Shown piece after piece: positions 14,140-21,459 of a stretch of DNA of 30,838 nucleotides. How positions within the stretch are numbered: the first letter of the stretch is position 1; each line of letters opens with the position of its first letter. Location: positions 1 through 30,838 of the IMG/VR virus record IMGVR_UViG_3300031521_000262; one strand, written 5' to 3'. The notes under the pieces are model-generated. The model ran no database searches. It worked only from the letters and a program-made list of their open reading frames with translations, and had not been told where the DNA came from. This stretch comes from a virus. A program made the translations under genes and the position numbers.

Positions 14140-14965
14140 TAAATTAACATTTGAGATCCAGGAATCTCCCGTATTATATGACATAAACGGAAATGTCCTG
14201 ACGAGTAAAAACCACAAAGTACTGTCTCGTTCAGATAACGGAACAGAACTGTCTGTAATGAAGAACAGTTACTATCCTACCTATAATGCTCACTTTATGC
14301 AATCTACTGAGACAATGAAAAAGATCTCAGGATTTGACATTACAGGGTACTCTGAAATTAATAATGGAGCAATTGTTATTTCTCATCTAAAGAATACTGT
14401 TAAAGATCTTAAAATTGGGGGTCATCCGATACAGGATTATTTGATACTCGGAAGTTCTTGTGACGGGAAGTACGCTTTCTTTATTGGAACGACTACCGTA
14501 CTGCTAAGGTGCACAAATCAGTTCTCAAATATTTCCAAAATTAAGAAAGTAAGGCACACAAAATCTGCTCCAAAGAAAATTGAGGAGTTATTGAGGTCTT
14601 TGGAAGTGTATTTCCAGAACAGGGATACAATGTACAAGAACTTTGAGAAGATGATTAAGGTTAAAGTAGATGAGGAAGTCAAAGAACTTGCTATTAATTA
14701 TCTGCTTGACTTGGATCAACAGGAAATGCTTGACGGGAATGTGTCTACACAGAAATTGAATCAGGCAGAACAATTGTACCTTGCTATGGGTTCCGAAATG
14801 GATGCTGTTGGACAAAACCTTTGGGGTATGTTTAACGGTGTAACCTATTATACCACACATGTATTGAAACAGAAAGAACCTGTGTTTGGCAACTTGTTTG
14901 GTGCTACTGCTAACTTGAATAAGAAAGCATACAGGTTTGCTCTTAACCAACTGCAATTATCCTAG
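14123..14965 (+). CDS. DUF932-like phage/plasmid protein
   Basis: A 280-aa protein with the layout of the DUF932 family. The N-terminal domain has the typical phrase of target sequence then strand (NHKVLSRSDNGTELSVMKNSYYPTYN), a central part with GSSCDGKYAFFIGTTTVLLRCTNQF, and a helical C-terminus with GNLFGATANLNKKAYRFALNQL, as in family members ending '..G......K..A...'. The family is common in phages and plasmids, and its biochemical function is not established. Starts inside the end of the repeat-protein gene (AACAATGAG). Confidence 0.75.
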   Translation: MSTFVDKLTFEIQESPVLYDINGNVLTSKNHKVLSRSDNGTELSVMKNSYYPTYNAHFMQSTETMKKISGFDITGYSEINNGAIVISHLKNTVKDLKIGGHPIQDYLILGSSCDGKYAFFIGTTTVLLRCTNQFSNISKIKKVRHTKSAPKKIEELLRSLEVYFQNRDTMYKNFEKMIKVKVDEEVKELAINYLLDLDQQEMLDGNVSTQKLNQAEQLYLAMGSEMDAVGQNLWGMFNGVTYYTTHVLKQKEPVFGNLFGATANLNKKAYRFALNQLQLS

Positions 14966-14968
14966 GAT

Positions 14969-15541
14969 ATGGAAGAGACTAAGATTTGTAAGAAGTGTGT
15001 TATTGAAAAACCTTTATCTGATTTTAGAATAATAAAAGGTAATAAAGGTAATTCATGCACCTACTCTTATTGCAGATCTTGTGAAAATTGTGCGTCAAAG
15101 GAGTATCGTTTTTTTAATAAAGAAAAAATAGGTAATAAAAAAAGGGAAAAGTACCTCTTAAATGAAGAATATAGAGAAAAAGAAAAACAACATAAAAGAG
15201 ACACCTGGAGGGTTAACTATGATAAAGATCCTGCTTTTTATTTAAAAAAATCCAAAGATTATAGAATTCTTCATCCAGAGAAAATATCTTCCCATAATAA
15301 AAATTACAGAAGAAAAAATATTGAAAAAATCAAAATAAGAGGTGCAATATATCGAAGTTCTAATATTGAAAAATCTATAGAACGTAGTAGAATAAGGGTT
15401 GCCTTGTTACCAGACAATTATATTGCATCTATTTATAAAATACCTACTTTTATTTTAAAAGAAAATTATAAAGAATTCATAGAAATAAAAAGACAAATGA
15501 TTCTCATAAAAAGAGAAATTACAAATCAAAAACCAAATTAA
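14969..15541 (+). CDS. Zinc-ribbon protein related to phage HNH-endonuclease accessory proteins
   Basis: A 190-aa basic protein. Residues 7-41 form a zinc ribbon (CKKC...CRSCENC) of the type that precedes HNH homing nucleases in phages ('C..C...KPL..F'). The remainder is Lys/Arg/Asn-rich and helical. The last 35 residues (IPTFILKENYKEFIEIKRQMILIKREI) match the common ending 'I..ELIE.KR....KR.I' of that group. No HNH catalytic His-Asn-His is visible, so it is either a nuclease-less relative or degenerate. Very AT-rich coding with many AAA/AAT codons compared with the neighbours, consistent with independent acquisition. Confidence 0.6.
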   Translation: MEETKICKKCVIEKPLSDFRIIKGNKGNSCTYSYCRSCENCASKEYRFFNKEKIGNKKREKYLLNEEYREKEKQHKRDTWRVNYDKDPAFYLKKSKDYRILHPEKISSHNKNYRRKNIEKIKIRGAIYRSSNIEKSIERSRIRVALLPDNYIASIYKIPTFILKENYKEFIEIKRQMILIKREITNQKPN

Positions 15542-15543
15542 TT

Positions 15544-15753
15544 ATGGCACAGAGTAATGTTACTGACTGGAAGTCTTTAAACTCCAAGATGTGTGAAGTA
15601 TTTAACGGTGTCTTGAATAAGACAATTGATCTAAAAGAAGCTCAGGTAGCCATTAATGCTGCTGACAAGATGCTTAAAACTCAGACAACAAAAATCAAAA
15701 CACTTCAGTTGTCTAAAGAAAATCAAGAATTACTTCCTTTTATGAAGGGATAA
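15544..15753 (+). CDS. Hypothetical helical protein (69 aa)
   Basis: A 69-aa helical protein (SLNSKMCEVFNGVLNKTIDLKEAQVAINAADKMLKTQTTKIKTLQLSKENQELLPFM). The pattern VLNKTIDLKEAQVAINAADKML is frequent in small phage proteins beside replication genes. No enzymatic motif. It is two bases after the preceding stop in an ATTATGG start context and is the last gene before the promoter/operator region at 15775. Confidence 0.55.
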   Translation: MAQSNVTDWKSLNSKMCEVFNGVLNKTIDLKEAQVAINAADKMLKTQTTKIKTLQLSKENQELLPFMKG

Positions 15754-15774
15754 AAATCCTAGCTTATTTTTCTC

Positions 15775-15845
15775 GTGAATTCAGCGTTATATTTTACAGG
15801 TGTACATTTGCACAACTTTGTATTTTTAATGCTGAATTCACTTTG
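15775..15845 (+). promoter_or_regulatory. Promoter/operator region with perfect inverted repeat
   Basis: GTGAATTCAGC (15775-15785) and GCTGAATTCAC (15831-15841) are perfect 11-bp inverted copies. Each contains the palindrome TGAATTCA also found at 9816. Between them lies TACATTTG (15803-15810), a -7-type element, and TTTG motifs occur at 15817 and 15842. The arrangement suggests a repressed or activated promoter for the block starting at 15880. Confidence 0.5.
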
Positions 15846-15879
15846 TATTTACACTGAATTTAAACTGTAACTATCCGCA

Positions 15880-16056
15880 ATGGGCAAACGTATAAAAAAA
15901 CTTCCAAAAAGAGCTTTAAAATATCTGAGGCCGTTATTAGTAGAAGCCTCCTCAGACTGGGTAGAATTAACCTGGGAAAATTATAATGAGGAATTAGAAA
16001 AGGCTTTTCGTGCAGGTATTGAATATTGTATTAACCAAATAAACATTAAGAAATGA
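15880..16056 (+). CDS. Hypothetical small protein (58 aa)
   Basis: A 58-aa protein: basic start (MGKRIKKLPKRALKYLRPLL) followed by an acidic helical part (WVELTWENYNEELEKAFRAGIEYCINQI). It is the first gene after the promoter region at 15775-15845. Its TGA overlaps the next ATG (ATGA). Not recognised. Confidence 0.55.
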   Translation: MGKRIKKLPKRALKYLRPLLVEASSDWVELTWENYNEELEKAFRAGIEYCINQINIKK

Positions 16057-16226
16057 GCCGCAAGACACCGCCTAGAGACATTCACATTCCTAATCAACCA
16101 GAAACAGCTGGATGGTATTGGAACCGTAATGGGGAACCTAATCTATCTCCATTAGAAGATGAAGTAAAGAAAAGACAAAGATTAGCAAGAAGAGCAGCAG
16201 AACGAAATAAAAAACCTAAAAAGTAA
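16053..16226 (+). CDS. Hypothetical basic small protein (57 aa)
   Basis: A 57-aa basic protein with Pro-rich N-terminus (RKTPPRDIHIPNQPETAGWYW) and a Lys/Arg-rich helical tail (KKRQRLARRAAERNKKPKK). Its ATG overlaps the previous stop. The tail would suit nucleic-acid contact. Not recognised. Confidence 0.5.
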   Translation: MSRKTPPRDIHIPNQPETAGWYWNRNGEPNLSPLEDEVKKRQRLARRAAERNKKPKK

Positions 16227-16230
16227 AATT

Positions 16231-16644
16231 ATGATTATTCCTGTATTTGAATCAATCGGAGATATCTTCAATGACAAAAAGTTTAAAGCTCAGTTATCCG
16301 GAGAGCTTGCTGGTAAGAAAAAAGCAAACGACAAAACTTTGCAGAACTCTAAAGCTGGCAGTCGTTTAAGACGAGATGCTTACATCACTTTAAGTGAATT
16401 AGGTTTCCTTAATTGGGATAAATTGACAGTAGAGTTTTTAAAGATTGAGAACAAAGAGTCAAAATTCTCAGTAAGGGAACGAGATTACATCCACGGCCTC
16501 GTTGAGCATTGTATTGTGGAAACTTTGCAGTACTACGAAGAATTGAAAAAGAAAAGTATCAAGGAAGTTGAAACAAGAGTTCCTGAAGTAGTTATGCCGA
16601 AAAAACCTCGCAAACCAAGAGCTAAAAAAGTAAAGGAGGAATAA
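16231..16644 (+). CDS. Hypothetical protein with basic tail (137 aa)
   Basis: A 137-aa protein. The centre is helical (AYITLSELGFLNWDKLTVEFLKIENK..., VRERDYIHGLVEHCIVETLQYYEELKKK), and the C-terminal 20 residues are a Pro/Lys/Arg tail (MPKKPRKPRAKKVKEE). It starts four bases after the preceding stop in an ATTATG context. Immediately upstream of the primase pair, so a replication accessory role is possible but unproven. Confidence 0.55.
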   Translation: MIIPVFESIGDIFNDKKFKAQLSGELAGKKKANDKTLQNSKAGSRLRRDAYITLSELGFLNWDKLTVEFLKIENKESKFSVRERDYIHGLVEHCIVETLQYYEELKKKSIKEVETRVPEVVMPKKPRKPRAKKVKEE

Positions 16645-16645
16645 G

Positions 16646-16846
16646 ATGAAAAAGAAAGTATCAGAATTCGTAAAAAAGTTCTATTGTGTTACTCGTTATG
16701 ACGGGAAGACAAAGACAATGTTTATTACCCGATCAAAAATCTACAACTTGAAAAAATTAAAGGAGTTAGGTGCAATTACCATTACTGATGTACACAGAGA
16801 GATTCTTAAAGAGTTTGGTTGGGGATTATCGTTCACACTTGCCTAA
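16646..16846 (+). CDS. Hypothetical basic protein (66 aa)
   Basis: A 66-aa basic protein (MKKKVSEFVKKFYCVTRYDGKTKTMFITRSKIYNLKKLKELG). Unlike most genes here it has a strong Shine-Dalgarno-like sequence, AAGGAGGA, seven bases before its ATG. Its TAA overlaps the primase ATG (TAATG), so it is probably coupled to primase translation. Not recognised. Confidence 0.55.
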   Translation: MKKKVSEFVKKFYCVTRYDGKTKTMFITRSKIYNLKKLKELGAITITDVHREILKEFGWGLSFTLA

Positions 16847-17775
16847 TGGACATCGAACAAATTTATGATGATTATAGTGTAGATCATAAATCTGAGGGCC
16901 ACAAGCACACCAGGGACGGATGGGTCAACTCACCCTGCCCTTGGTGCTCTAGTGGTTCTGGACACGATGGTTATCACTTAGGGTATAACCTACAAGGAGA
17001 CTTCTTTACTTGTTGGCGGTGTGGATTTCATCCCACAGCCTCAACCTTAGTGAAACTTTTAAATCTATCAGAACGAGAAGTCTATGCAATTATAAAGCAA
17101 TACGGATCTTCTATATTTATACCTAAGTCTGAAAAGGTAATTAAAGTAGGGCAAAAAATACTAAAACTTCCAAGCAACTGTTCTCCGATGGCTTTTAATC
17201 ATATTAAGTATCTCAAGAAAAGAGGTTATGATCCTGCTATGCTAGAACAGAAATGGAAACTGTTAGGGTCTGGTCCTATTAGCTTACTTAAGACTGAAGG
17301 CAAACAACTAGATTACAAACACAGGATTATCATTCCATTTATCTGGGATGATGACATAGTTAGTTTTGACTCTAGAGACATTACTGGTAAAAGTCCTTAC
17401 AAGTATATGGCTTGCCCAGAATCTAGAGAAAAGATTTCCCACAAAGACATCTTGTATGGGGATCAAACTGCATGGGGTGATCAAGGTATTATTGTTGAAG
17501 GACCTACCGATGTATGGAGATTTGGTGATCAAAGTTGTGCTACCTCAGGGATTAAATATAAGCCCAAACAGGTAAGATTGATTGCAGGTTTCTTTAAACG
17601 TATTTTTGTCTGCTTTGATGGACAGGAATCTCAGGCTTTAATTGCTGCTAACGAATTAGTCGCAGATTTAAAGTTCCGGGGTAAGGATGCTATTAGAGTA
17701 GATATTACTGATGATCCTGGGAGCATGTCTCAGGAGCAAGCTTCAAACATTGTTAATGAACTTTTAAATTTTTAG
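16846..17775 (+). CDS. DNA primase (CHC2 zinc finger plus Toprim)
   Basis: A 309-aa DnaG-type phage primase that makes RNA primers for lagging-strand synthesis. The zinc-binding domain has Cys31-x2-Cys34 and Cys56-x2-Cys59 (CPWCSSG...FFTCWRCGFH). The Toprim core shows IIVEGPTDVWR (Glu218) and IFVCFDGQESQ (Asp258), both typical metal-binding motifs. It is shorter than cellular DnaG because it lacks a C-terminal helicase-binding domain; the helicase is a separate gene at 19498. The start at 16846 is chosen because it begins the conserved N-terminus and overlaps the previous stop; an earlier in-frame start lies inside that gene. Confidence 0.88.
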   Translation: MDIEQIYDDYSVDHKSEGHKHTRDGWVNSPCPWCSSGSGHDGYHLGYNLQGDFFTCWRCGFHPTASTLVKLLNLSEREVYAIIKQYGSSIFIPKSEKVIKVGQKILKLPSNCSPMAFNHIKYLKKRGYDPAMLEQKWKLLGSGPISLLKTEGKQLDYKHRIIIPFIWDDDIVSFDSRDITGKSPYKYMACPESREKISHKDILYGDQTAWGDQGIIVEGPTDVWRFGDQSCATSGIKYKPKQVRLIAGFFKRIFVCFDGQESQALIAANELVADLKFRGKDAIRVDITDDPGSMSQEQASNIVNELLNF

Positions 17776-17779
17776 TATT

Positions 17780-17998
17780 ATGGCTAAAATAGAATTTGAA
17801 TTAAAAGTAGACACAACAGAACTTCAAGCTGCCTTAGTTAAATTAGGTGAGGCTTTTGCTGACTTACAAAAGGCTGCTATTAAAATAAGTACAGTCAACA
17901 AAAAGCAGCCGTTTTATCTGCGTTTCTACAACAGAATAAAACAAATATGTATAAAGTATTGCAAACGTACACAAAGGCTGAATTCGGCAGAAAAATAG
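17780..17998 (+). CDS. Hypothetical small protein (72 aa)
   Basis: A 72-aa protein: beta strand plus helix at the start (KIEFELKVDTTELQAALVKLGEAFADLQKAAIKI) and a strongly basic C-terminus (FYLRFYNRIKQICIKYCKRTQRLNSAEK). It starts four bases after the primase stop in a TATTATGG context. Not recognised; co-transcription with the primase is likely. Confidence 0.5.
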   Translation: MAKIEFELKVDTTELQAALVKLGEAFADLQKAAIKISTVNKKQPFYLRFYNRIKQICIKYCKRTQRLNSAEK

Positions 17999-18012
17999 CA
18001 TGTTATAAAACA

Positions 18013-18044
18013 TTTGTTTGTCTGTTTTATATAACATATATTTG
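18013..18044 (+). promoter_or_regulatory. Bacteroidetes-type promoter
   Basis: TTTG (18013-18016), 20 bases, then TATATTTG (18037-18044), a full match to TTTG-N19/20-TAnnTTTG. It lies 27 bases before the 47-aa ORF and about 155 bases before the replication protein at 18201. Confidence 0.6.
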
Positions 18045-18070
18045 CATCCTCTTTTAAATACAACCACGCC

Positions 18071-18214
18071 ATGCTTACTTACTTGACTAATCGTATTTAC
18101 AATATAGCCCTACCGGCTCAAATTATACCTCAAAGGTTCTTCGTCGTGGTTGTTCCTTTTGGGGTATTTTTGTGGCTGGTAGTGCTTTTTAATCTGCACT
18201 ATGGAAAGAGTTAG
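18071..18214 (+). CDS. Small single-TM peptide (47 aa)
   Basis: A 47-aa peptide with one membrane segment (residues about 24-41, FFVVVVPFGVFLWLVVLF) preceded by a basic residue cluster. Its end overlaps the next gene out of frame by 14 bases. Directly downstream of the promoter at 18013. It may act as a leader or be an independent membrane peptide; not recognised. Confidence 0.45.
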   Translation: MLTYLTNRIYNIALPAQIIPQRFFVVVVPFGVFLWLVVLFNLHYGKS

Positions 18215-19088
18215 AACCGTATTTACAATTCCCGATGCAATCAATTGCAGTAAGACAAAAGGATATACTCAAATACCAGACGAGGTACTTCGCAATCCTA
18301 AAATATCTGCAGTATCTACAAAAATATTAGGAATACTTTTATCAAACAAAGAAGGTTGGAAAAGTTATTTGACTACCTTAAACAGTATGATGAAGGAAGG
18401 GCTACATTCTATAAAAGGAGGTCTAACAGAATTGGAAACTTTAGGTTACTTAAAAAGATTCCGTTATAGAGATATAAATACCAAACAGATGGTAGGTTCT
18501 TTTTGGGCGTATGCGGACACTCCTTTAAAGTTTAAAATCAAATCTACAAAAAAGCTTCTCAGGTCTAAAGGTTTGGAGGTTATTATCCCACAGCCGGAGA
18601 ACCCACAGCCTGGGATCCCAGGTCCTGGGAAACCAACGACTAATAATATTAATAGTAAAAATACTAAAGAACAAAATAACTTTGCTTCCTTCACAGGAAG
18701 CGGAGAAGAAGATACAAATATTTCTTGGGATGGAAATCTCCATAATAGTATGTTTGATACTTTTTGGGAACTATATCCAAGAAAGACAAATAAAGGGAAG
18801 GCTAAAACAAGTTGGGAGAAACTTTGTAAGAAAGGTAAAAATGCTCCAAAATGGAGAGTTGTAGAGCGTGCAATAAGATTACAAAAGAATACAGAACAAT
18901 GGATTAAAGAAAATGGACAGTGGATCCCGTACCCTGCTACCTGGTTAAATAATAACGGATGGTTAGACACTCCAAGTACCATGGGAAGTTTTAATGAGAG
19001 GAAAAAACAAGGTGAGGTAGATGCTTACGAAGAACGAGAATTAGACCCTAAATTTAGAACCCGAGAATTAAGAGAGGAGGATTTATAA
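18201..19088 (+). CDS. Replication initiator / helicase-loader-type protein
   Basis: A 295-aa protein. Residues about 20-110 form a winged-helix-like DNA-binding domain (TQIPDEVLRNPKISAVSTKILGILLSN..., SIKGGLTELETLGYLKRFRYRD) as in phage replisome organisers. A Pro-rich linker (residues about 130-150, PQPENPQPGIPGPGKP) follows. The C-terminal domain carries FWELYPRKTNKGKAKTSWEKL and IPYPATWLNNNGWLD, a well-known signature of phage replication proteins. It probably binds the origin and recruits the helicase encoded at 19498. Its stop overlaps the next ATG. Confidence 0.75.
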   Translation: MERVRTVFTIPDAINCSKTKGYTQIPDEVLRNPKISAVSTKILGILLSNKEGWKSYLTTLNSMMKEGLHSIKGGLTELETLGYLKRFRYRDINTKQMVGSFWAYADTPLKFKIKSTKKLLRSKGLEVIIPQPENPQPGIPGPGKPTTNNINSKNTKEQNNFASFTGSGEEDTNISWDGNLHNSMFDTFWELYPRKTNKGKAKTSWEKLCKKGKNAPKWRVVERAIRLQKNTEQWIKENGQWIPYPATWLNNNGWLDTPSTMGSFNERKKQGEVDAYEERELDPKFRTRELREEDL

Positions 19089-19309
19089 TGACACAACCAT
19101 TGCATATAGGTATAATTATAAATCTACTGACTAGACCTTTGTCTTTGAAGGAGTGTTCTGTCTTATCTCTTTATTTTAAAAATACTTGGCCAGATAGGTA
19201 TGTGTTTGATAATTCAAAAGTTGTACCTGGGATGGGATCTGGTTGGTTTATTCCTAGTTATAGAAATTTAATGGAAGCAAAGTTATATACTATAGAATAC
19301 ATGAACTAA
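19088..19309 (+). CDS. Hypothetical protein (73 aa)
   Basis: A 73-aa protein (HIGIIINLLTRPLSLKECSVLSLYFKNTWPDRYVFDNSK...), without TM segment despite the hydrophobic start. TAATG overlap with the replication-protein gene and a GAGGAGG sequence upstream indicate coupling. Lies between initiator and helicase genes. Not recognised. Confidence 0.5.
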   Translation: MTQPLHIGIIINLLTRPLSLKECSVLSLYFKNTWPDRYVFDNSKVVPGMGSGWFIPSYRNLMEAKLYTIEYMN

Positions 19310-19310
19310 T

Positions 19311-19496
19311 ATGGAAAGATATAGAAATAATAAATCTGGAGAAACTTATGTTTTACTTTATTCCGATGTTATGGATGCTACGAATTACATCTCACTTAAA
19401 GGAATGTATGTTGTATATAGAAGAGAAGATAATCCAAATATAATCTGGATTAGAGAGCAGGTAGAGTTTTGTAAAAAATTTACAAAGATAGATTAA
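19311..19496 (+). CDS. Hypothetical protein (61 aa)
   Basis: A 61-aa protein with a beta-type pattern, ETYVLLYSDVMDATNYISLKGMYVVYRRED..., reminiscent of small SH3-like phage proteins. It starts one base after the preceding stop, and the helicase gene follows one base after its own stop. Not recognised. Confidence 0.5.
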   Translation: MERYRNNKSGETYVLLYSDVMDATNYISLKGMYVVYRREDNPNIIWIREQVEFCKKFTKID

Positions 19497-19497
19497 C

Positions 19498-21054
19498 ATG
19501 ATAGAAAGAACCATACTAATCGGCCTAATCACATCTACGGACTTTAACCTACGGATTAAGGACAAGTGGGATGTCTCTTTATTTGAATCTTCTACAGCTA
19601 AACGAATAGCTACCTGGGTAAAAGAGTATTTCTTAAAGTACAACAAAGCACCAGGCAAAGACATTGAAGCAATCTTTTATGAGAAAGCTAAGAATGGTTT
19701 ACCTAAGGATTTAGCTGAGGAAATAGAAGAGGAAATTTTACCTAGCTTGTCTGCACAATATGAAGATGAATCTATCAACTTAGAGTACTTGGTTGAGAAA
19801 GCAACAGATTACTTCAACGAAAGAAGTTTGTTGAGACATTCTGAGGAAATAAAAGCATTGCTTGATGCAGGTAGATTGAGAGAAGCAGAAGCAAAGGCAA
19901 GTTCTTTCAAACCTATGGCTAGGGATATGGGTAGTTGGATAGACTTGTCTGACGAGGATATAATGAAAGAGAAAGTCAAGTTAGCATTTACCACAGCTAA
20001 TGAAATACTCATACACTTTCCAAGGGAGTTAGGTAAGTTTTGGAATGAACAATTTGTACGTGGAGGATTTATTGCATTTTTAGGTCCTGAGAAACGTGGT
20101 AAGACATTTATGCTATTAGACATAGCAATTAGAGCCTGCAAGCAAGGACGCAAAGTAGCATTCTTCCAGGCAGGAGATATGTCTGAAAGTGAACAATTGA
20201 AAAGAATCTGTATTTATTTATCTAAAAAATCAAACAAAGAACAATATTGTGACGCACATTTGCAACCTGTCAGAGATTGTATCAACAATCAACTTGATCT
20301 TTGTAAACGTCCTGAAAGAGAATGTGACTCACCTAACTTGTTTAATGGAATAAAGAATACCAAATTAGAAAAAATTACTCAAGAAAATATTAGGAAAGTA
20401 GTTACATTTGAACATATCCAAGAAGCAATTAAGAATAATCCTGATCATGTACAATGTACAAACTGTAAGAAATTTAGAGGTACGATATGGGCAAAGAAAA
20501 TACCTTCTACAGAACCTTTAAACGAGCATGAAGCTTTTAGTTGGATAGATAAATTCTTTATCAAGAACAAAAAGAACTTTAAACTGTCTACTCATGCAAA
20601 CAGTACTCTTTCCGTTCAAGAATCAGAAGCTATCATGGATATATGGGAAAAGCAAGACGGGTTTATTCCTGATGTTGTTATTTATGATTATCCAGACATT
20701 ATGATAGAGCCTAATGTAACTGAGGAACGTCCAAAACAGAATGCAATATGGAAACGAATGCGAGGTGTGTCACAGAAAAGACATGCTTTAGTGATTGCAG
20801 TTACACAGGCAGATTCTGATAGTTATGAACGAGATATGTTGACAATGAAGAACTTTTCTGAGGATAAAAGAAAGTTCGGACATGTGACAGCATTTTATGG
20901 TTTAAATCAAGATCATACAGGAAGAGAAAAGAAATTAGGAATTATGAGATTGAATGAAATTGTAGTTAGGGAAGGAGGGTTTGAGACTTCCAATCAAATT
21001 TATATACTGCAAAATCTAAAAAGAGGGCGACCATTTTTAACATCATACCTATAA
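19498..21054 (+). CDS. DnaB/RecA-type replicative helicase
   Basis: A 518-aa ATPase. The N-terminal helical region (1-130) resembles the DnaB N-terminal collar. The RecA core has Walker A GPEKRGKT (about 196-203), followed by KVAFFQAGDMSE, which is typical of DnaB-like proteins, a Walker B-type VVIYDYPDIM near 395, and LVIAVTQADS. Between Walker A and B is an insertion of about 100 residues with Cys251, 261, 269, 276, 320 and 323, which may bind zinc. Probable fork helicase working with the primase at 16846 and the clamp at 29812. Confidence 0.8.
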   Translation: MIERTILIGLITSTDFNLRIKDKWDVSLFESSTAKRIATWVKEYFLKYNKAPGKDIEAIFYEKAKNGLPKDLAEEIEEEILPSLSAQYEDESINLEYLVEKATDYFNERSLLRHSEEIKALLDAGRLREAEAKASSFKPMARDMGSWIDLSDEDIMKEKVKLAFTTANEILIHFPRELGKFWNEQFVRGGFIAFLGPEKRGKTFMLLDIAIRACKQGRKVAFFQAGDMSESEQLKRICIYLSKKSNKEQYCDAHLQPVRDCINNQLDLCKRPERECDSPNLFNGIKNTKLEKITQENIRKVVTFEHIQEAIKNNPDHVQCTNCKKFRGTIWAKKIPSTEPLNEHEAFSWIDKFFIKNKKNFKLSTHANSTLSVQESEAIMDIWEKQDGFIPDVVIYDYPDIMIEPNVTEERPKQNAIWKRMRGVSQKRHALVIAVTQADSDSYERDMLTMKNFSEDKRKFGHVTAFYGLNQDHTGREKKLGIMRLNEIVVREGGFETSNQIYILQNLKRGRPFLTSYL

Positions 21055-21064
21055 ATTTATAATT

Positions 21065-21241
21065 ATGAAAGAAACACAGGAAATTCTACTGAAAATGGGA
21101 TTCTCAAATCCTAATTCAAATGTCTGGAGATCAGAGTAGTTTGGAGTACTTTTATTATTAGATACAGCTACTCCAGAAGATCTTGCAAAATTTATTTATT
21201 ACAGAGGAGTTAGAAATATTAAAGGAGTAGTTGCTCCTTGA
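21065..21241 (+). pseudogene. Small ORF interrupted by an in-frame amber codon
   Basis: The ATTATG-context start opens a frame of 24 codons ending in VWRSE, then TAG (21137-21139). The same frame then continues for 33 codons (FGVLLLLDTATPEDLAKFIYYRGVRN...) to TGA. Both halves read as one 58-residue protein with a hydrophobic strand and a helix. TAG ends several other genes in the window, so a general code change is unlikely. This is either a nonsense mutation (for example TGG to TAG), a base-call error, or programmed read-through. Confidence 0.5.
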
Positions 21242-21265
21242 ATTTATTTTTAGGTAAGCCAAAAA

Positions 21266-21279
21266 ATAATTTGCATTCT
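21266..21279 (+). promoter_or_regulatory. Promoter-like element before the RNA cluster
   Basis: ATAATTTGCATTCT is identical at 4937-4950 and close to TATATTTGCATCCT at 18037. It contains a -7-type TAnTTTG, 53 bases before the first tRNA-like RNA. No good -33 TTTG at the proper distance is seen. Confidence 0.35.
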
Positions 21280-21331
21280 ATGTAACTATCTAAATTTTTA
21301 TATGTACACTTGCTTTACAAACGTATTACAC

Positions 21332-21448
21332 GAGACTATGGTGGAATTGGCAGACACCAACCTAAAACAGTTCGGACATTGAGGTTTAAGAATAGCCGTG
21401 CTGATATATGGTTCCTCAGTTCCAGGTTCGAGTCCTGGTAGTCTCACA
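21332..21448 (+). tRNA. Oversized leucine-type tRNA-like RNA, anticodon unclear
   Basis: The acceptor stem GAGACTA (21332-21338)/TAGTCTC (21439-21445) is perfect. The D-arm GTGGAATTGGCAGACAC is of leucine type, and the T-arm is CCAGG-TTCGAGT-CCTGG. At the canonical anticodon-stem position AACCT pairs with AGGTT, but the loop is 18 bases (AAAACAGTTCGGACATTG) instead of 7. An alternative helix TGAGG/CCTCA defines a very long variable arm. Total length is about 115 bases against 85-90 for a normal tRNA-Leu. No anticodon can be assigned with confidence. Confidence 0.6.
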
Positions 21449-21459
21449 AATTTTTAATC

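Noticed and set aside
21065-21241. General reassignment of TAG to an amino acid in this phage
   Set aside because: TAG ends several well-defined genes here, for example those stopping at 6808, 9750, 13435, 14965 and 17775, with no sensible continuation after the one I read through (6808).
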